Shown here: positions 22,169-30,950 of the stretch, piece after piece
Layout: every line of letters begins with the position of its first letter
How positions within the stretch are numbered: the first letter of the stretch is position 1
Source: Planctomycetota bacterium
Lineage (GTDB): Bacteria; Planctomycetota; Phycisphaerae; UBA1845; UTPLA1
Assembly: GCA_016235815.1 (NCBI GenBank)
Contig: JACRIM010000023.1
Coordinates: 62,001 to 126,000 of the forward strand
Length of the DNA: 64,000 nucleotides
Direction: 5' to 3'
Notes under the pieces: model-generated
Seen by the model: the letters and a program-made list of their open reading frames with translations, nothing else
Told to the model about the DNA's origin: nothing
The model's database searches: none
Made by a program: the position numbers and the translations under genes

Positions 22169-23641
22169 ATGCAAATCAAACCGATCATCGGCCTTGAGAT
22201 TCACGTCCAGCTTGCCACGCGCACGAAAATGTTCTGCGCCTGCCCGCTCGAATTTGCCGCCGAGCCCAACAGCCGCACCTGCCCCGTCTGCCTCGGCATG
22301 CCCGGCACCCTCCCGGTGATGAATCGCACCGCGCTGGAGTATTCCATCAAGGCCGGCATCGCCCTCGGCGGCCGCATCGCCCGCTTCAGCAAGTGGGATC
22401 GCAAGAGCTACTACTACCCCGACATGCCCAAGAACTACCAGATCAGCCAGTACGACCTGCCGATCTGCTCCGAAGGCTCCTTCGAGATTCCAAAACCCGA
22501 CGGCAGCACGCGCCCCGTCGGCATCATTCGCGCACACCTGGAAGAAGACGCCGGAAAAAACCTGCACGAAGGACTGGACCACACCCGCGTCGACCTCAAC
22601 CGCGCCGGCACGCCGCTCCTGGAGATCGTGACCAAGCCGGACATCCAGGACGCCGACGAGGCCTATTCCTTCTGCGTCGAGTTGCAGCGCCTCGTGCAGT
22701 GGCTCGGCATCTCCGAGGCCAACATGCAGAAAGGCCAGATGCGTTTCGAGCCAAATGTGAACGTCGCCATCACCGACGGCGGCGTCGAATACCGCACACC
22801 CATCAGCGAGGTAAAAAACCTTAACAGCTTCCGCTCCGTCCGGCTCGCCATCGCCTACGAGATCAACCGCCAGGTCGAAGCATGGAAGGCCGACCACGAC
22901 TACACGCTCGCCAAGAAGGGCAAGATGAACTTCGGCTGGAACGACGCCAAGGAAGCCACCGAATTCCAGCGCGGCAAGGAGGAGTCGCACGACTATCGCT
23001 ACTTCCCCGACCCCGACCTCGTGCCCGTGACCGTCGACGACGCCACACTCGCCCGCCTCGGTGCCGAAGTCGGCGAACTGCCCCTCGCCCGCCAACGCCG
23101 GTTCATCGACACCTACGGCATGACCGCGAAAGACTGCGAAGTCATCCTCGCCGACCGCGCGACCAGCGAGTTGTACGACGACGCGATCGCCCAGGTCGCG
23201 GACGCCAAGTTGCTCACCAAACAATTCGTCGGCATCTGGAACCACCTCGCCTCCGCGCGCCAATCCACCATCGCGGGCCTCGGCGTGCCGCAAGTCTCGG
23301 TCGTCGAACTCGCAAAGATCGTCGCCGACGGCACCATCAGCGCCTCCGCCGCGATGCAGGTCGCCGAAAAACTCTGCGAGAAGGGCGGCAGCGCCCTCGA
23401 AATCGCCCAATCCGCCGGCCTCATCCAGGAGCGCGACGAATCGGCCATGCAGGCATGGATCGATCAGGCCTTCACCGAAAACCCGCAGGCCGTCGCCGAC
23501 GCCCTCAGCGACAACCCCAAAAAATCAAAAGCCGCCCCCGGCTTCCTCCGCGGACAAGTCATGAAAATCTCGCAGGGCAAAGCGGATCCAAAGCTGACGG
23601 GGGAGCTTATAGAGAAAAAGATACTGTCGCTGAAATGCTGA
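22169..23641 (+). CDS. gatB: Aspartyl/glutamyl-tRNA amidotransferase subunit B
   Basis: Subunit of the GatCAB complex that converts Glu-tRNA(Gln) and Asp-tRNA(Asn) to their amidated forms. It starts with the canonical IGLEIHVQLATRTKMFC. The kinase-like GatB domain has the zinc-site cysteines (CACP, CPVCLGMPG) and YYYPDMPKNYQISQYD. A C-terminal YqeY/tRNA-binding domain ends in GFLRGQVMK. Its 490 residues are typical. The ATG at 22169 places the conserved segment at the N terminus, although the frame is open from 21917. gatA and gatC are not in the window. Confidence 0.96.
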   Translation: MQIKPIIGLEIHVQLATRTKMFCACPLEFAAEPNSRTCPVCLGMPGTLPVMNRTALEYSIKAGIALGGRIARFSKWDRKSYYYPDMPKNYQISQYDLPICSEGSFEIPKPDGSTRPVGIIRAHLEEDAGKNLHEGLDHTRVDLNRAGTPLLEIVTKPDIQDADEAYSFCVELQRLVQWLGISEANMQKGQMRFEPNVNVAITDGGVEYRTPISEVKNLNSFRSVRLAIAYEINRQVEAWKADHDYTLAKKGKMNFGWNDAKEATEFQRGKEESHDYRYFPDPDLVPVTVDDATLARLGAEVGELPLARQRRFIDTYGMTAKDCEVILADRATSELYDDAIAQVADAKLLTKQFVGIWNHLASARQSTIAGLGVPQVSVVELAKIVADGTISASAAMQVAEKLCEKGGSALEIAQSAGLIQERDESAMQAWIDQAFTENPQAVADALSDNPKKSKAAPGFLRGQVMKISQGKADPKLTGELIEKKILSLKC

Positions 23642-23680
23642 TGAGGGCCTAAACGAAGCGACCAATCGTTGTATGTTCAG

Positions 23681-24217
23681 TCATGCTTCCGAATGAAAGC
23701 CAATTGGAGGACGATCTGGTTCATCCTGGGGCACCATTAATTCCCGAATCGCTTCGAACACCACTCGGAACTTGGCGTCGTATTTTCGTTCGAGTGTCTT
23801 GAGTTTTCGCGCCAGTTCGGCGTTGCTTGAGAGCAATTGGCGGAGACGAACAAATGCTCGCATGATCTCGATGTTTACGCGCACGGCTCGTTGGCTTCGA
23901 AGAACACTGGAGAGCATGGCTACCCCTTGCTCGGTAAACACATGAGGCAGATATTTGCTGTGACTGCCACGACCTCGTTTTATGATCACAGAATGTGATC
24001 TTAATGAGGCAGCTTCCGCTCTCGTCAGTTGGAACATAAAGTCCTCAGGGAAACGAGTGCGGTTGCGTTTCACAGCCTGTATCAGAGCGCGTACTTCGAC
24101 CTGGTAAAGCGAAGCCAAATCCCTGTCGAGCATGACTTTGTGACCGCGAATAAGCAATATCGAATGATCAATCCGTTCCACGGGAATTATCGAAGTTGGC
24201 TTTCTTTGTCTTGCCAT
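23681..24217 (-). CDS. ORF6N domain-containing protein
   Basis: A 178-residue protein whose N-terminal ~90 residues match the ORF6N domain (ILLIRGHKVMLDRDLASLY, then FPEDFMFQLT). This putative DNA-binding module is found in phages and mobile regions and often in scattered chromosomal copies. The segment after it (FTEQGVAMLSSVLRS, then a helix-rich tail) is the usual companion. The ATG at 24217 is chosen because upstream in-frame residues look non-coding. Its A+T content is higher than that of gatB, consistent with horizontal acquisition. Role unknown. Confidence 0.8.
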   Translation of the reverse strand: MARQRKPTSIIPVERIDHSILLIRGHKVMLDRDLASLYQVEVRALIQAVKRNRTRFPEDFMFQLTRAEAASLRSHSVIIKRGRGSHSKYLPHVFTEQGVAMLSSVLRSQRAVRVNIEIMRAFVRLRQLLSSNAELARKLKTLERKYDAKFRVVFEAIRELMVPQDEPDRPPIGFHSEA

Positions 24218-24300
24218 AGTCTTGGAACTCAACAACACGTATTTCGTTTGCCCGAAAATCCGTACAATCCGCACGACAAAAATATCGGAGTTCGAGCAGT

Positions 24301-24837
24301 ATGGCAAAGACTACGATCCGCCGCCCCCAAGTCTCCATCATCGGCTCCAGCGAAGCCGATGCCGCCATGCTGACACTCGCTGCACAGGCCGGCGCCGTCG
24401 TCGCCAAGCTCGGCTTCGCCCTCGTCACCGGCGGGCGCGACGGCATCATGCAGGCCGCCTCCAAAGGCTGCGCCGACGCCGGCGGCATCGTCCTCGCCGT
24501 CGTCCCCGGCACCAGCATGAACGAAGCCAACGAATACTGTCACTATGTCATCCCCACCGGCCTCGGCTGGGCCCGCAACGTCATCACCGCCATCGCCGGC
24601 GACATCATCGTCGTCATCGGCGGCGCGGCCGGCACACTCAGCGAGATCGCCTTCGCCTGGATGTACGAACGCCCCATCATCGCCCTTTCCTCCAGCGGCG
24701 GCTGGGCCAAACAAGTCGCCGGCAAGACCCTCGACCATCGCCAGACCCAGCCGGTCATTGACTGTCCGACCATTCACGAGTTCGAGGCCGCCCTGCGACG
24801 CCTCCTGCCCACGCTTCCGACCACATTCGCACGATAG
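24301..24837 (+). CDS. TIGR00725/LOG-like Rossmann-fold protein
   Basis: A 178-residue nucleotide-binding protein related to the LOG (lysine decarboxylase-like) and DprA superfamily. Motifs are VSIIGSSEAD at the first strand-turn, VTGGRDGIMQAASKG and VVIGGAAGTLSEIAFAW, which equals the GGxGTxxE active-site loop. Full LOG enzymes release free cytokinin or nucleobases with a PGGxGTxxE loop; here the Pro is replaced by Ile, so the activity is uncertain. Divergent from the ORF6N gene. Confidence 0.82.
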   Translation: MAKTTIRRPQVSIIGSSEADAAMLTLAAQAGAVVAKLGFALVTGGRDGIMQAASKGCADAGGIVLAVVPGTSMNEANEYCHYVIPTGLGWARNVITAIAGDIIVVIGGAAGTLSEIAFAWMYERPIIALSSSGGWAKQVAGKTLDHRQTQPVIDCPTIHEFEAALRRLLPTLPTTFAR

Positions 24838-24848
24838 CCACCGCTTGC

Positions 24849-24854
24849 TACCAT
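24849..24854 (+). promoter_or_regulatory. -10-like element, possible leaderless start
   Basis: TACCAT ends 7 nt before the ATG at 24862, with TTCGCA 16 nt upstream at 24827-24832. No Shine-Dalgarno sequence lies between. A weak match, noted because it repeats the spacing seen at other genes. Confidence 0.25.
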
Positions 24855-24861
24855 TCCACCG

Positions 24862-26205
24862 ATGAATCGCACACTGCCAATCGCCCTCCTCGCGCTCTGC
24901 GCGGGCTGTTTCTCCGAACATGCTCACCCCATGCGTCGCGGCGACATCGTTCGCACCGAAAAGCCCGTCACCGGCACCACCCGCGAACGGCTGCGGCATA
25001 CCCACGACCAGATCAAACATCTGCTCCCCACACAATCCCCCACGTCGCTCACCACCGAAGATCTCACCGACAAAGACGGCAAGCCCGTCGACGTCTGCAA
25101 GCACTTCAACGTAAACCCCACCAAGCCCGACAGTCTCTTTACCAATTTCTTTGGACTCTCCTATTCCGCCCAGCTCACCGGCCCCGACTACACCGGCCAG
25201 CCGGCGCGCTTCAAATGGGACAACTACGAAGACGTCTGGATTCCCGTCCGCGACGGCCTTTCCCTGCACGGCAGCCTCGGCCTCGCAACAAAAGACGGCG
25301 CAGTGCTCGATGCACCGTGCGTCGTGGTGCTGCCCGGCCTCCTCGGCTGGAACGACACCTTCCGCACGCGCGACCTGTGCAGCGCCCTGCGCGCAAATGG
25401 AATTCACGCCCTCGCCCTGGAAACACGCTCCCACGGACAAACCGTCATGCGCTACCCCGACGAGTCTTACGCATTCGGCTCACTGGAAGCCGCCGATCTG
25501 ATGCGCGTGTCCGATTGGCTCACCGCCAAACCGCACATCACCACCACAGGCCTCATCGGCTTCTGTTGGGGCGCGAACGAAGCCATCATCGCCGCGTGGT
25601 ATCACTCCGTGCAGGGCCGCCATCCCTGCATCTCCGAACGAATCGCCGCAAAGATGCCGGGCCTGCCGAATTCGCCACGCTTCACCGCCGGCGTCATGGC
25701 GTTTTCACCGGTCCTGAAATGGGACGACGTCGTCGACGCACTGGACACACCGCACACCATCTTGATGCATCCCGTGTACGCGAGCCTGCAGGGCACCGTG
25801 CACAATCGAATGGTCTTCAAGAAACACGCCAACCCCAACCACAGCCTGCGCTCGCTGATCGCAAAGGAACTCGCCCGCTCACCGCTCGATTACCCCGAGG
25901 CGTCGGACGACGTTTTCGACTTCCATCGCCTGCTGCCCTACAAAGGAAAAGACGACGGCAACAAACTCGCCGACATGAAGGTGCCGGTGCTCATCATTCA
26001 GGCCGCCGACGACCCGCTCGCCTCGCCACAAGCAATGGCCGAACTATTCGCCAGAATCAAAAATCCAAACGTCGCCGGCCTCGTCCTCCCCAGCGGCGGC
26101 CACGTCGGCTTCGCCGCCTGGGCACGAGCGTATTACTTCAGCCTGATCGTCAATTTCTTCTCAACAGGAAGTGCCCCTCTCGAAACCGGTTCGGCGGACC
26201 GATGA
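24862..26205 (+). CDS. Alpha/beta hydrolase with Cys in the nucleophile elbow
   Basis: A 447-residue alpha/beta hydrolase with an N-terminal signal peptide and a possible lipidated cysteine (ALCAGC, residues 11-16). The core fold starts near residue 130: VVLPGLLG (oxyanion strand), ETRSHGQT, then the nucleophile elbow GFCWGANEA, where Cys replaces the usual Ser. Candidate acid and base are D in QAADDPLAS and H in SGGHVGF. It resembles YheT-type hydrolases in size and order. A Cys nucleophile is known in dienelactone hydrolases. Substrate unknown. Confidence 0.78.
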   Translation: MNRTLPIALLALCAGCFSEHAHPMRRGDIVRTEKPVTGTTRERLRHTHDQIKHLLPTQSPTSLTTEDLTDKDGKPVDVCKHFNVNPTKPDSLFTNFFGLSYSAQLTGPDYTGQPARFKWDNYEDVWIPVRDGLSLHGSLGLATKDGAVLDAPCVVVLPGLLGWNDTFRTRDLCSALRANGIHALALETRSHGQTVMRYPDESYAFGSLEAADLMRVSDWLTAKPHITTTGLIGFCWGANEAIIAAWYHSVQGRHPCISERIAAKMPGLPNSPRFTAGVMAFSPVLKWDDVVDALDTPHTILMHPVYASLQGTVHNRMVFKKHANPNHSLRSLIAKELARSPLDYPEASDDVFDFHRLLPYKGKDDGNKLADMKVPVLIIQAADDPLASPQAMAELFARIKNPNVAGLVLPSGGHVGFAAWARAYYFSLIVNFFSTGSAPLETGSADR

Positions 26206-26238
26206 CGATACTGAATCCTCCACCATCGCTCGGCCCTG

Positions 26239-27408
26239 TCAATTGTCCGACGGCGTGCGAGGTCGCTTGATCACGCGCGGACCTCTCGGCCCGCTCGTAT
26301 CACCAGCCTCAACGTCCGGCACCACAGCCGCCCTTACCGCGCCTGCCATTTCAGTGCACAGGTCATCCGAGTCACCTTGATTACAAGCCACGGCAATGGC
26401 GACTCCGTCCTTGGGCCACGTCGCAAACGCCGCCGTGTATTGCCCGTCGCCACCGAAGAACATCGCGCCGCCACGATTCGCCGGCCCCATGTCCGCGGGA
26501 CGCAACTCCGGCAGGGAGCTCAACGTCTTCTTGGTCAATCCCGCAACCGGATGACCGGCCTCCAGCTCAGCCTCGACAAAGGCAAACGCAGCAAAGTCCG
26601 CAATGCTGAGGCTTACTCCACCAGCAGGAATCATTACCGCAAGTCGCGGGAACGGCCGCGCGGCTTGAAGTCCGCCATTCGGCCCCTTCATGTGTCCGGC
26701 AAGTTGCACTCCCTCACCGCCCTCGGTCGCCGACTCCAGTCCAAGCGGGCCGAAGACTTCTTCCGCCACCAGCGTTTCCCACGGCTTTCCGGTTGCCCGC
26801 TCTGCCACCACGGCCAGTATGCAGAATCCGGCGTTGGAATACACGAATCGCTTTTTGGGAGGCGCTGCGGGAGCCTCATTGAGAACGTGTTTGGTAAAAC
26901 GCTCGCGCTGCTCAATGGCCGTACCCTTGCGATCGAAGATGATCGGTGTGATCTTGGGTCCGATCTCGGTGTACGGCTGAATACCGGCTCGATGCGACAT
27001 CAAGTCCGCGAGGGTGACAGTGTTGTACACATCGCGCATGTCGATGCCTTTGAGCAGCTCCGACAATTGCGAATCAGACTTGATAACGCCACGCTCCATT
27101 AACCGCGCGAAAACAAGGCGCGCCATCGGCTTGCTGCACGACCCGATCGGCCAGCGATCAGCGGGCGTCACCGATTCCCTCGTCTCGATCGAGCGAACCC
27201 CGCACACCCCCATCGCCACCAGTGACCCCTTCCGATAGACCGCAGCGGCAACCGCCGGAGCACCCGACCGCTTCAGGATCGGCCGAAGCACCGGATTGAG
27301 ATCTATCACGTCCGGCGGCTCGTCGGCCTGCGCCTTAAAACAAAGCGCACTGATGAATAATGCAACCAACGTTCCAGCCCTCATCCCCTGATTGTGAGTC
27401 TTTTTCAC
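26239..27408 (-). CDS. Secreted serine hydrolase of the beta-lactamase/penicillin-binding fold
   Basis: A 389-residue exported protein. The GTG at 27408 is chosen because a perfect AGGAGG lies 5 nt upstream and the resulting N terminus (KKTHNQGMRAGTLVALF...AQA) is a proper signal peptide; an ATG at 27384 would also work. The SxxK motif is SCSK within IGSCSKPM, and YSN is the second motif (VYSNAGF). The third motif, normally HxG or KTG, reads FFGGDGQ, so the His or Lys is missing. Members range from esterases to peptidases, so function cannot be named. Confidence 0.82.
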   Translation of the reverse strand: MKKTHNQGMRAGTLVALFISALCFKAQADEPPDVIDLNPVLRPILKRSGAPAVAAAVYRKGSLVAMGVCGVRSIETRESVTPADRWPIGSCSKPMARLVFARLMERGVIKSDSQLSELLKGIDMRDVYNTVTLADLMSHRAGIQPYTEIGPKITPIIFDRKGTAIEQRERFTKHVLNEAPAAPPKKRFVYSNAGFCILAVVAERATGKPWETLVAEEVFGPLGLESATEGGEGVQLAGHMKGPNGGLQAARPFPRLAVMIPAGGVSLSIADFAAFAFVEAELEAGHPVAGLTKKTLSSLPELRPADMGPANRGGAMFFGGDGQYTAAFATWPKDGVAIAVACNQGDSDDLCTEMAGAVRAAVVPDVEAGDTSGPRGPRVIKRPRTPSDN

Positions 27409-27646
27409 AAAACCCTCCTGAACATTGTTAATTTCGCCACGGGGGACGACCAGAGAACAGTTCACTAGGGTAAAGCCAAATGCCGCACGGCAGGTTCCAT
27501 GAATCGTTCGACCACCGCTGCCCACCGCCTTGTCATCCCGCGGCGAGGACCAGTCGGAAGCCACGCTGACAAGCGGACAATGGCTGCGACTCGTGCGGCG
27601 ATTGGTTGAATGGGTGGCCCTCGTCTACCATTGCAGCGGGTTTGCT

Positions 27647-28777
27647 ATGCGCCGAACCATCGCACTTGCCATCCTCGCCGCCGCCGTCCTGATCTCCTTC
27701 ATCTATTACAAGAAGAGCCGCGTCGAACCCTTCGTCGTCTCCGGCTTCATCGAGGCCGATGAAATCCGCGTCGGCTCGCGCGTCGGCGGCCGCGTCGCCG
27801 AAGTCCTCGTCGTCGAAGGCCAGCGCGTCACGCCCGGCCAGCCGCTCTTTCGCATCGACCCCTTCGACCTGCAGGAACAAGCCGCTCAGGCCCGCGCGAC
27901 GCTCGCCGCCGCCAGAGCCACCCACGAACGCCTCAAAGCCGGTTATCGCATCGAGGAAATCGAACAAGCCCGTGCCAAGCGCGACCAGATTCGCTCCACG
28001 CTCGAACGCCTCACCTCCGGGCCGCGCCCGCAGGAAATCGAAATCGCCCGCGAGCAGCTAAAGGTCGCACAGGCCTCCCTCGAACTCGCCGAATCGGAGT
28101 ACGCCCGCCTCGAACGCCTCAAGCAGGAATCGCAGGCCGCCCCCAAGGAATTCGACGAAGCGATTCGCTCGTTGAAGGCCGGCCGCGCCAACGTCGCCGC
28201 CGCACAAGGTCAACTCGCCCTGCTGGTCGAAGGCACGCGCAAGGAAGACCTCGCCCAGGCCAAGGCCGCCCTCGCCGAAGCCGATCAAGTCGTGAAGTTG
28301 CAGGAGCAAGGCAATCGCAAAGAAGACATCGCCAAGGCCGCCGCCGAAGAGGACGCCGCCGCCGCCCGCGTCGCCGCGATGGAAAAACAATTGACGGAAC
28401 TGACCGTCGCCTCGCCCGCCGAATGCATTGTGGAGACGATCGACCTCCGCCCCGGCGACATCGTCGCCCCGAACGCACCGGCACTCTCGCTTCTCGAACT
28501 CACCAAGCTCTGGGTTCGGGCCTACGTCCCCGAATCGCGCCTCGGCGAAGTGCGGCTCGACCAATCCGTACCCATCCGCGTCGACAGCTTCCCCGGCCGC
28601 ACTTTCAACTCCCGCGTCAGCTTCATCTCCCGCGAAGCCGAGTTCACCCCGAAGAATATCCAGACGCCCGAAGAACGCAGCAAACAAGTATTCCGCATCA
28701 AGGCAACGCTCGAAGACGGCCGCGACATCCTCCGCGTCGGCATGGCCGCCGATGTCCTGCTGGGCGATAAGCCATGA
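27647..28777 (+). CDS. HlyD/YbhG-like membrane fusion protein
   Basis: Periplasmic adaptor of an ABC exporter. One N-terminal membrane helix (RRTIALAILAAAVLISFIYY) is followed by SGFIEADEIRVGSRVGGRV and EGQRVTPGQPLFRID, the lipoyl/biotinyl half motif. A long Ala/Glu/Arg-rich coiled coil spans about residues 75-255, and then the second lipoyl half and beta-barrel (LWVRAYVPESRLGEV). Its 376 residues fit the family. The stop overlaps the ATPase start (ATGA). With the two following genes it matches the YbhGFSR organisation, except that only one permease gene is present. Confidence 0.88.
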   Translation: MRRTIALAILAAAVLISFIYYKKSRVEPFVVSGFIEADEIRVGSRVGGRVAEVLVVEGQRVTPGQPLFRIDPFDLQEQAAQARATLAAARATHERLKAGYRIEEIEQARAKRDQIRSTLERLTSGPRPQEIEIAREQLKVAQASLELAESEYARLERLKQESQAAPKEFDEAIRSLKAGRANVAAAQGQLALLVEGTRKEDLAQAKAALAEADQVVKLQEQGNRKEDIAKAAAEEDAAAARVAAMEKQLTELTVASPAECIVETIDLRPGDIVAPNAPALSLLELTKLWVRAYVPESRLGEVRLDQSVPIRVDSFPGRTFNSRVSFISREAEFTPKNIQTPEERSKQVFRIKATLEDGRDILRVGMAADVLLGDKP

Positions 28778-29721
28778 CGCAATCCGTCATCCAAACCGAC
28801 CGCATCACCCGTCGCTTCGGTTCCTTCGTCGCCGTCCGCGATGTCTCCCTTTCCGTCGAACGCGGCAGCATCTTCGGCCTCCTCGGTCCAAACGGCTCCG
28901 GCAAATCCACGCTGATACGAATGCTTTGCGGCGTCCTTCGCCCCAGCGACGGCTCCGGCTCCGTCCTCGGCGTCGACATTCGCAAAGACCCCGAAGCGAT
29001 CAAGCGCCGCATCGGTTACATGTCGCAAAAGTTCAGCCTCTATGCCGACCTCTCCGTCCTTGAAAACCTCCGCTTCTACGGCCGCATCTACGGCCTCTCG
29101 CCCGCGCGACAATCCGAGCGCGAAGCCGCCGTCATACAGCTCACCGGAATACAACCCTACACCGAGCGACTCGCCGGCCAACTCTCCGGCGGATGGAAAC
29201 AGCGCCTCGCCCTCGCCTGCGCCTTTATTCACGAGCCAGAGGTGATCTTCCTCGACGAACCGACGGCCGGCATCGACCCGGTCGCCCGCCGCGATCTGTG
29301 GGACCTGCTCTTCGAACTCTCCCATCGCGGCGTCACCATGTTCGTCACGACGCACTACATGGACGAAGCCGAGCGTTGCACGCACGTCGGTTACATCTAC
29401 ATGGCGCGCCTGATCGCCCTCGGCAAACCGGCCGACCTCAAGGCCGCACCCGACGTTACGCCCACCGGCACGCGACGGTACGAAGTCTCCTGCACCAACC
29501 CCACCGCCGCCCTCGCACGTGCAAGAACAATCCCCTCCGTGCGCGACGCCACCATGTTCGGCGACACGCTGCACATCCTGCTGGATGACACGGTTTCAAC
29601 CGACGCACTACTCGCGCAAATTGCCGCTGGCGATCCATCCGCCTCGGCCCGCCCCATTGCCCCAACGCTCGAAGACGCCTTCGTCATCCTCAGTCGACGA
29701 CATGCGAGGGACGCGGCATGA
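28774..29721 (+). CDS. ABC transporter ATP-binding protein (YbhF-like)
   Basis: A single ABC ATPase domain of 315 residues: Walker A GPNGSGKS (38-45), signature LSGGWKQR (about 136-143), Walker B FLDEPTAGID (about 159-168) and H-loop TTHYMDEAE. The C-terminal ~90 residues are the regulatory extension typical of ABC-2 type exporters. It overlaps the membrane fusion protein gene and the permease gene by 4 nt each (ATGA), so the three subunits are translationally coupled. The exported substrate is unknown; drugs or lipids are possible by analogy. Confidence 0.93.
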   Translation: MTQSVIQTDRITRRFGSFVAVRDVSLSVERGSIFGLLGPNGSGKSTLIRMLCGVLRPSDGSGSVLGVDIRKDPEAIKRRIGYMSQKFSLYADLSVLENLRFYGRIYGLSPARQSEREAAVIQLTGIQPYTERLAGQLSGGWKQRLALACAFIHEPEVIFLDEPTAGIDPVARRDLWDLLFELSHRGVTMFVTTHYMDEAERCTHVGYIYMARLIALGKPADLKAAPDVTPTGTRRYEVSCTNPTAALARARTIPSVRDATMFGDTLHILLDDTVSTDALLAQIAAGDPSASARPIAPTLEDAFVILSRRHARDAA

Positions 29722-30863
29722 ACGGCTTCCTCGCCATCCTGCTCAAAGAGTTCTCGCACATCCGCCGTGATCGTTCCACCATCCTCTTCGCCTTCGTCGT
29801 CCCCGCTCTGCAACTCACCATCTTCGGCTTCGCCATCAAGACCACCATCGAGAACATCCCGCTTGTCGTCTTCGATCTCGACGGCAAGCAAGAGAGCCGC
29901 CGCATCGTCGAAGCATTGACCGCGTCCCGAACCTTCCGCGTGCAAGACCGTGTCCACAACGCCGACGCCTTTCGACGCGCCCTATCCAGCGGACGCGCCA
30001 AGGCCGGCCTGCTCATTCCCGCCGACTATTCCGAACGGCTGCTTCGCCGCGAACAGGCCCAGGTGCAGATGCTCATCGACGGCAGCGATTCACAAGTCGC
30101 CACCACCGCCCTTAACACCACCAGTCTCGTCGTTACGCGATTATCCATGGGACGCGCGCGCATGGTCGGCGAAGCAGCGCAGGTCGGTCCTGCACGCGAT
30201 CAACACGGCGACTTCGCACCGCCGATGGATGCTCGCGTCCGCCTGCTCTTCAACCCCGACCTCGAAAGTTCGCACTTTTTCGTGCCCGGCCTCATCGCCA
30301 TCATCCTGCAACTCGTACTCGTCTTCCTCACCAGCTTCTCCATCGTCAAGGAACGCGAACTCGGCACGCTCGAACAACTCTTCGTCACGCCCGTCGGCCG
30401 CGCCGGACTCATGTTCGGCAAACTCATCCCCTATGCCCTCATGGCCTTCGGCGAATTGCTCATCGTGCTTACCGTGATGATGGTCGTGTTCGACGTGCCG
30501 ATTCACGGCAGCCTCGCCGCGCTGCTCACCTGGTCCACGCTCTTCATTGTGACAGCGCTCGGCCTCGGGCTGCTCATCTCCACCATCGCCAAAAGCCAGT
30601 TGCAGGCGATGCAGTTTTCATTCCTCGTCATGCTCCCCTCCGTGCTCCTCTCCGGCTTCATGTTCCCGCGCGAGGAAATGCCGACCATCCTCTACCTCGT
30701 CGGGTTCCTCCTGCCGGTCACGTACTTCATCGAAATCCTCCGCGCCGTCATCCTTCGCGCTGCGGACGCAATCGACGTGCTCCCCGCCGTCATCGGCCTG
30801 GCAACCTGCTGCATCGCGATTCTCGCGCTCAGTCTCACACGCTTCCGCAAGCAACTGGACTAA
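29718..30863 (+). CDS. ABC-2 type permease (YbhR/YbhS-like)
   Basis: Membrane subunit of the exporter. One N-terminal helix (about residues 22-40) is followed by a large extracytoplasmic domain with VVFDLDGKQESR. After that come five or six helices from about residue 190, including the ABC-2 signature segment ERELGTLEQLFVTP and LSGFMFPREEMP. Its 381 residues match the family. Because only one permease gene is present, the transporter is predicted to act with a homodimeric membrane unit. Confidence 0.9.
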   Translation: MNGFLAILLKEFSHIRRDRSTILFAFVVPALQLTIFGFAIKTTIENIPLVVFDLDGKQESRRIVEALTASRTFRVQDRVHNADAFRRALSSGRAKAGLLIPADYSERLLRREQAQVQMLIDGSDSQVATTALNTTSLVVTRLSMGRARMVGEAAQVGPARDQHGDFAPPMDARVRLLFNPDLESSHFFVPGLIAIILQLVLVFLTSFSIVKERELGTLEQLFVTPVGRAGLMFGKLIPYALMAFGELLIVLTVMMVVFDVPIHGSLAALLTWSTLFIVTALGLGLLISTIAKSQLQAMQFSFLVMLPSVLLSGFMFPREEMPTILYLVGFLLPVTYFIEILRAVILRAADAIDVLPAVIGLATCCIAILALSLTRFRKQLD

Positions 30864-30874
30864 GCCCCGCTCGC

Positions 30875-30904
30875 CTTGTCCCCACCCGCCGCGCCCCCCT
30901 AGAA
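30875..30904 (+). promoter_or_regulatory. Putative sdhA promoter
   Basis: TTGTCC (30875-30880) and TAGAAT (30899-30904) with an 18-nt spacer, 46 nt before the sdhA ATG. An AAGGA ribosome binding site lies between. This is one of the better sigma-70-like matches in the window. Confidence 0.5.
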
Positions 30905-30950
30905 TCCGTCTCTCCGGGGAACACCTCCCCCCTCAAGGAAAGACCCTCGA

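Noticed and set aside
22010-23410. Minus-strand open frame opposite gatB, with similar cases at 20508-21641, 30933-32180 and 39236-40573
   Set aside because: All lie antisense to well-supported conserved genes and have composition typical of mirror frames in GC-rich DNA.
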